From Gnetum montanum (Eukaryota > Streptophyta > Gnetopsida > Gnetales > Gnetaceae): a stretch of 64,000 nt of DNA. The notes below the pieces were generated by a model. That model made no database searches, had not been told where the DNA came from, and was given only the letters and a program-made list of their open reading frames with translations. The position numbers and the translations under genes are program-made. The stretch is taken from assembly GCA_015680685.1 (NCBI GenBank), contig MNCI01002923.1:214915-278914 (forward strand). The letters run 5' to 3'. Below, in pieces: positions 58,089 through 64,000 of the stretch. How positions within the stretch are numbered: the first letter of the stretch is position 1; each line of letters begins with the position of its first letter.

Positions 58089-59096
58089 TGATGAGTGGCG
58101 AGGTACCCCTACACTCAAACATACGAAATGAGCGTAGCATGCGTGATCTGCTCGAACTCCGTAGACTAAATGCCTAAATTCCACAAGGAACACTTGGGGT
58201 TAATTAATCGTTTTATTCCCAGACTTACTTGTTGTTGTCATGGTGTATGGTTAAGTAAGTCCGAGGTATATGATTTTTTTGGTCTTTTCTAGTGTATCTC
58301 CTATGCTAAAGGGTGAAGGGTTGAGAGACTAAAACTATCTCTAACTATAGCACTAAATCCTAGCGTCAGCATCCATTCCCACTTGCCGTACACACCCTGA
58401 ACTGTGCAACTGTGGCTACCAAATGCTAATCGTTACTAGGATTACCACACGTAACACATGTGCTCGAAGCGGTTGTACTTAGGCACTTAACTAACCTAAG
58501 TGTGACAAGCAGCCAATTCCTTGACTAGCCATACACATCTGTAGATGCTCGTAATCAAGTCGTACTTGTCCCACGTTCTAGGAGGTAAGGGTGAGAGAAT
58601 CTAATCGTGATGAGTAGCCTATTCCTTGGCTAGCCGTACGCATTCGTCAATGCTCGTAACCAAGTCGTACTCATGCCGTGTTACTAGGAAAGCAATCAAT
58701 AACATTAAATAAACCTATCCATGTACTGCAAGGTTTATCCACAAAGCTCTTCTTTATTGCCGTACACAACTTGCATTCAGGTACAAAGCTGCTCGAATAA
58801 AGAACCGTTCACTTGGGGGACTCCTACTGCGGGCACATGGAAAATATTCTATCTCTGGGGTGATCAATCCGCTAGAGCTTTGCTACTTTTATCCTAGGAT
58901 TTCAAATGAGGGGAGTGCCACCTCTTATTTATAGATTTGGCGGCGGACCGCGATATCGCGTACACGATATCGTGGGGGATGCGATATCACGGCGGCCACG
59001 ATATCGCGGCTTGTGCATATCGCGTACACGATATTGTGGGGGATGCGATATCATGGAGGCCACGATATCACGGCTTGTGCATATCGCGTCTCATCA
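58089..59096 (-). repeat. 5' LTR of E5 with duplicated promoter array
   Basis: TGATGAGTGGCGAGG to GCGTCTCATCA. A 64-base tandem duplication (58957-59020 and 59021-59084) carries the GATATC words just upstream, on the minus strand, of the TATAAATAAG box (about 58934-58925). The 3' LTR lacks the second copy. Confidence 0.92.
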
Positions 59097-62000
59097 CTTT
59101 CTATTAGGGATCATGAAATCAAAGTGGATCAAATTTGTAGAGATGTGCTAGTGTAGCCATAGGAGATATAGTAGATTCATGACCTACATATGATGAACTT
59201 CAAGATGTACAATGTAATGTTGGATATGGATTAGTTATCATAGTTTAGTGCTAGTCTAGACTATTGATAAAAGCTTTTGAGGTTGCATATAGATGATAGA
59301 ACTTGAGATTAAAACTCATCCTTGATTGGTATGGTTGGTTTATCTCAAATATTCAATAGAATGCTTCAAAAAGAGCATAGTTGTTATATAACTTCAGTAT
59401 ACTATGCTAAGACTATAGATATAGAGTTGTTAGATTAGTTATCTAGGAGAGAGGTTGAGCTTAAGACTAAGCCTATCTCTAAGGCTTCTCATAGAATGTC
59501 TTTAGTGGAATTAGTATAGTGAAGATTCAATTGCAAGAGTTGATGAACAAGGGTCTTATTCATCCTAGTGTTTCTTCTTGGTGTATTCTAGTGTTGTTTG
59601 TTAGAGAGAAGGATAAGGGTTTATACAAAAAATACTTGTATATAGGTTGATAGTTTGTGTATCATTAAAATATGTTCTTTGTTTGCAAAGGGTTCAAATC
59701 ATTTCTTTTTATGTGAATGAACTAATAGGGATTTGATCACTAATATGCATCTCATGCTCCTTTGTCTAATTCAAAGAGCATGGATTCCACATGTTTAATT
59801 AATGATTATGCATTAATTATATTTAACTAACCCGCATGACAGTTAAGAATAAATATCCTTTGTCATGCATCAATAACTTATTAAATTAGCTTCAAGAAGC
59901 TCATGTGTTCTCAAAGATTGATCTCAAGTGAGGGTATCATTGAGTGCACGTTCAGGAACAAGAAATGTCAAAGACTACTTTCAAGACCTACCATGATTAT
60001 TATGAATTTATAGTTCTTCTATTTGGGCTAATGAATACACCAATAGTGTTTATGCATCTAATGAATAATGTGTTGTGAGCTTACTTGGACTAATTCATGA
60101 ATTTGCTCATTAATGAAATTTAGTTGTATTCTTTGCATGAGCAACAACATGTGGAACAATTGCAAATGGTATTATAGACTTTGCATAAGTACCAATTATA
60201 TACTTATTCATCTAAGTATTTCTTATGACAAGCAAGATCTAATTCTTAGGTCATATGTTATCAAGAGTTGATATCTTTGTTTATTCAACTAAGTCTACAA
60301 GAGTTTAAGATTTGTCAACTTCATAGCTTGTAACAATGATTCAAAGATTCTTAGAATAGTTAAGCTATTATCACACATTTTTGGAACATTTCTCTTAGTA
60401 TCTCCTTTGACTCATTTGCTAAAAAAGAAGGCTAGTTTCACTTGGAGTTCTTATCAAATTGTCTTTGCTAAGGTGAAGCACAGGATGATGAAAGCTCTTG
60501 TGTTGATATCTTATATGCCAGAATGTCCCTATGATGTATGTATAGATACCTCTAGAGGTGGATTTAGATGTGTTTTGATCTAAAGTGAATACATGGTAGC
60601 TTATGCCTCTTGCCAATTAAGATCATATGAGACTTGTTATTCCATGTATGATTTAAAGATGTGTGTTGTAGTGCATGCTTTGAAGATTGGATGACATTAT
60701 CTATATGAAGAGCATGTGACTTTTTAGATTAACCACAAGAGTTGTTAGGATCTTATGAGTCAACCATAGTTAAACTTACAACAATGTAGATGGATATAGT
60801 TATTAGTTGATTTTGACTTCACCATTTGGCATAAGCATAGTAGAACTAACTAGATAGCAAATGCATTGAAGTGGATGATTAATAGACTCAGTAATTTAGG
60901 TATAAAATCTAATATGCCTAAAAAAATTTAATAAGATTTACAAAGAGACTCTTAATGCCTAAATTTATAGTAGTAGAGTACATCTAACGGACTAGTTACA
61001 TTGAACAATCAAGGAGTGTTGTGGACAGATGACAAAATATGTATTCCAATAGCTTTATGATCCTAGCTTATGGTTCAAATTCACATGAGTAGATACAAGT
61101 TACACCTAGGTAGCAAGAAAATTTACTTGAGCTTATAGTACATGCATTGGTATGAAGAAGGAAGTAGGTAAATATGTTTCTTATTGTCTGTTATGCTAAC
61201 AAGTGACAATAAAGCATCAAAGTATTAAAGTTTGTTTACATTCTTAAGATATTCCTCAATGGAAGTGGAAGACAATACATATGAATCTTTTTGTTGGCTT
61301 TCCTCAAACCAAGAGTGGGTATGATATTATTTACATGGTTGTAGACTTGTTGCACATTTTCTTGCTACTCAAGCCACACTTACTTTAGAGAAGATTACAC
61401 ATTTATAGGTTGTGGAGATTATGCATTTGCATGAAGTACCATAGAAGATCATCACTTATCGTGATGCTATATTTGTATTGAAATTTTTTATCTTTTGGAA
61501 ATGCATTGATTTTGAAAAGCACTCAATTGAATATGAGTTCAACTTATCATCCTCAAATTAATGTGTGTCGAGAGAGAGGGTGAACCAAATTCTAAAATAT
61601 ATGTTGTAAGCTTGTGTTTAGTGGTATCAAGGAAGTTGGCATCATATGTTGTCTCTAGTAGAGGTTACTAAAAATAACTATCAAGAAAGTTTATGTGCAA
61701 CCCTACATGAAATAATATTGAGTAAGCCATGTTGGAGCCTATTGTGTTGAGATACTATAGAGGATTGAAAACATGTAAGTATGAATGTGATGGTGTAGAT
61801 TATGGAGAAAATTTGGATTATTCAAGATGGATTAAGGGAAATACAAGATAAAAGACAGTTAGGACCTTTGTCAGTAAGCATAGAAGATAAGTAATTTTTC
61901 CGATTCAAGACCACGTGTTTCTTCATGTTTCTTCCTTGAAGGGTGTAAAGTGATTTAACTCAAAGTAGAATTTAACATCAAGGTATATGGATCCATTTAC

Positions 62001-62340
62001 AATATTACAAAGGACTAATAAGATAGCCTATCAATTAACTTTGCCTCAACAATTGGTAGATGTTCATGATGTTGTTCATGTATCCATGTTAAAGAGATAT
62101 GTGCTAGGTAAGCAACATGTGATAACTTGGATATATGTGCTCCTATGGCTTGATTCATCTTACATAGAGAGATCTATCTAAATTTTGGATAAGATGGTTT
62201 GACATTTGTGTAAAAAATGATACTAATGATAAAGGTTTTATGGTATAGACATGTCTTATAGGAGGCTACCTAGGAGATCAAGATGGTTATGTAGATAAGG
62301 TATCTATAGATCTTCTTGGAGGAAGATTCTATAGTGGATT
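59097..62340 (+). pseudogene. E7 chromovirus pol: RT, RNase H remnants, integrase
   Basis: Heavily decayed but ordered. RT: RMSLVELV, then LMNKGLIHPSVSSW and LFVREKDKG (about 59490-59620); KNKYPLSCINNLL and EAHVFSKIDLK (about 59840-59930). Integrase: WKWKTIHMNLFVGFPQTKSGYD (in two parts at 61265-61330) and VVDLL. C-terminal domain: GPF-like FTILQRTNKIAYQLTLPQQL and VHVSMLKRYV (61987-62110), then KVLWYRHV..EAT, a chromodomain-like tail at about 62220-62330. Dozens of stops. E5 removed the link to the protease. Confidence 0.8.
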
Positions 62341-62760
62341 AGAGTATAACCCCTTACCATAGGACAATGTGGTCTTTTATTATGCTTGGTTGTGTGTAAT
62401 TAGGGTTTGGAAGTATGATTAGTTAGATATGATATCATTATGTTATATTTTTCAAGATCTAGATGATATATGGTTATATATGTATGATTACCATGATTAT
62501 GCATACTAATCTTATGGGATATGTTACACAAATATTTATGATTGATAGAAAAGGAGGACATGGTGGCTATGAGAAACATAAAAGTATGTGTTATACATAA
62601 TGATGTCATGGTCATGTTTGACATGTTCTGTTATCTACATGATGTTACAATTATGCTAAGGCAATGTTGTGCTAGTTGGAGGTTTGAATGGATTTTTAAT
62701 TAGAGTTCTTGTATGATGGTTATGTGATGTATAGTTTATAAGGAATCAAGGCCATGTAGT
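62341..62760. other. Unassigned AT-rich sequence after E7 pol
   Basis: Probably E7 3' untranslated sequence and/or its 3' LTR, or the far end of the E8 LTR. No copy of the 27639 LTR is recognisable, and there is no open frame of note. Confidence 0.35.
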
Positions 62761-63794
62761 TCTTAAATAATAAGATCAATCATCACACACATACATATAT
62801 CAAGATATTTTTGATATTATTCATGTATATTTGATTATTCCTAACAATATTTATTTCACATGATAAAAAGGCCTTAAACGAGAGTATTATGGTTTTATCA
62901 CTTAAGAATTATATGTTCAAAAGTCACACCTAAATAAGCTTCTATGTCTATCAATTAGATAATAAGCAAAGTAGTAGTATCTTCTTACAAGAGATAAGTA
63001 TCATAACATTACAAGTAAAACCAATCTTATGTTATGCAAAAACATGTGTACATACACATGCATGCAACACACACATATACATAACACACTAACAAGAGAT
63101 TACTTATATTAGAGAAAGATAGGAGATAAACTTACCCAAACCTTAGGAATCCTCTTAGAGAACTTCTTTATTTCTTTTCTTGCACTTCTAGTCCTTATGC
63201 TCTTTTTCTCTTCCCAGTGGCTCTACCTCTTCTTCCTTGGTGTGTTCCAAGGGGTAGGGGTAGGATGTATTTATAGGTCTAAGATGGGAGAGATCACTTG
63301 AGTTTTGAAGAGTTCTTTATTTAGTAAGAGTAGTTAGTAGTTGGAGGATGTCACCTCCATTAGAGGTTTCTAGGAGAATCTTCTCCACCACACCTACTAC
63401 TTATTTCATCCTTTTACATTTACTTTATGCTAATTAATATTTACTTTACTAAAGTTACTATTCATTTACCATATTTTACCTTGGTTACTATTCATTTACC
63501 ATATTTTACTAAGGTTACTATTCATTTATCATCTTTTATCAAAGTTACTATTCATTTATCATATTTGACCATGATATATGTACTTCTTCCTAAGGTCATA
63601 TTTTCTTACCTCTTAGAGCCATGTACTGTCATAAAAATAAAATTACTACTTTTGCTCCATAAAATATTCAAAATGACTTATTTATTAAGCATTCCAAATA
63701 CATCCAAGATACGTTACCTATTCAAATTACTACTTGACTAAGATAAATATTATTACATTTATATTATAGATTGATATAAAAGTATGGTGTTACA
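62761..63794 (-). repeat. 3' LTR of E8 (left edge not defined)
   Basis: The right edge is clear: ...GGTGTTACA at 63794 abuts a minus-strand PPT. On the minus strand the LTR starts TGTAACACC, and TATAAATA lies at 63275-63268. The U3 holds a 4 x 30 bp tandem repeat (63451-63570). The left edge cannot be placed without the partner LTR. Confidence 0.6.
63451..63570. repeat. Four 30-bp tandem repeats in E8 U3
   Basis: Units start at 63451, 63481, 63511 and 63541, exactly 30 bases apart, each containing GTTACTATTCATTTA(C/T)CAT. They lie between the LTR start and the TATA box, in enhancer position. Confidence 0.92.
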
Positions 63795-64000
63795 GTTCTC
63801 CCCCACTTAGAATGATTCACTTGTGGAAATCATTCATTTACACTATAGGGACTAGCTTATCTAAAGATAGAGGAATATAATCTTCTCATTTCATTTTATA
63901 GCTCCCATGTTGCTTCTTCAATTCAATGGTAATGTCACTTAATCTTGCCTTGAGGGGTTTTCTTGGTTTGGAGTTGAAGGGTTCAATGGTCCAAGATTTT
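63795..64000 (-). pseudogene. E8 chromovirus PPT and integrase chromodomain tail
   Basis: The minus strand reads, from the right edge, ILDH.TLQLQTKK, then IEEATWEL.NEMRRLY, the end of a chromodomain-bearing integrase, followed by PPT AAGTGGGGGAGAAC (63808-63795) and the LTR. It has stops. The body of E8 lies beyond the window. Confidence 0.72.

Larger units (their letters stand above)
51777..59096 (-). mobile_element. E5: gag-protease non-autonomous LTR retrotransposon in E7
   Basis: LTRs 51777-52700 (3') and 58089-59096 (5'), PBS 58070-58087, PPT 52701-52714, and a perfect target duplication ctttc (51772-51776, 59097-59101). It is 7.3 kb with one gag-protease frame and no pol, the same design as E1 in the opposite orientation. 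E7 protease/pol sequence continues after it. Confidence 0.92.
27639..62340 (+). mobile_element. E7: chromovirus (Ty3/gypsy) expanded by nested insertions
   Basis: The oldest layer of the right half. Parts: a short LTR (27639-27909), an initiator-Met-type PBS (27913-27925), gag pieces (31667-32132, 50871-51450), protease (51600-51776), RT (about 59380-60110), RNase H/integrase remnants and the integrase C-terminal/chromodomain-like tail to about 62330. Three insertions with target duplications separate the pieces: E9, E3 and E5. Without them about 5 kb remains. The 3' LTR was not identified. The end is approximate. Confidence 0.75.

Noticed and set aside
12957-59096. Recurrent TGATGAG words and repeats as a possible CRISPR or satellite array
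   Set aside because: They are LTR termini kilobases apart, explained by retrotransposon structure and TSDs.

Overview
The window looks like a seed-plant nuclear chromosome: AT-rich, intron-bearing, and dominated by nested LTR retrotransposons. The size and decay of the elements suggest a large genome such as a gymnosperm's, but that is an inference. One host gene is supported: a six-exon group IIb WRKY transcription factor on the minus strand (5206-10190), whose spliced model I rebuilt by hand as 576 residues. No tRNA, rRNA, prokaryotic gene or CRISPR was seen.

Layout. 1-~4800: 5' end of a minus-strand element (E0) with an initiator-Met-type primer binding site (PBS). 5206-10190: the WRKY gene, with tandem repeats in its introns. 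10191-12012: upstream flank. 12013-12783: a solo LTR with target-site duplication (TSD) cttga. 12957-25425: E2, a minus-strand gag-only element (TSD ctatg), split by E1 (14367-21362, plus strand, gag plus protease, TSD aggtc). 25431-27638: old AT-rich sequence. 27639-~62340: one chromovirus (E7, about 5 kb of its own sequence) spread over about 35 kb by three insertions: E9 (27986-31666, TSD atagg), E3 (32133-50870, TSD gttgg/tttgg) and E5 (51777-59096, TSD ctttc). E3 is itself split by E4 (33438-39340, TSD attgg/attga) and by a solo LTR, E6 (TSD ttgat). ~62760-64000: LTR and 3' end of a second chromovirus, E8, on the minus strand.

How the elements relate. E1-E5, E6 and the 12013 solo LTR share TGATG...CATCA LTR ends; E1-E5 also share a degenerate tRNA-Asp-type PBS, a polypurine tract (PPT) ending GGGGTA, and a homologous Gag. 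Only E3 keeps reverse transcriptase and integrase. E1 and E5 carry Gag and protease only; E2 and E4 carry Gag only. This fits an autonomous Athila/Tat-like lineage with two classes of non-autonomous relatives, each with its own short-motif array upstream of the LTR TATA box. All copies seen are decayed by stop codons, many explained by C-to-T or G-to-A change.

Assembly cautions: two N runs and four single Ns. Two single Ns separate exact duplicated contig ends. The other two bracket a segment (44664-45086) that appears inverted: flipping it restores an LTR, a TSD and an integrase C-terminus together.
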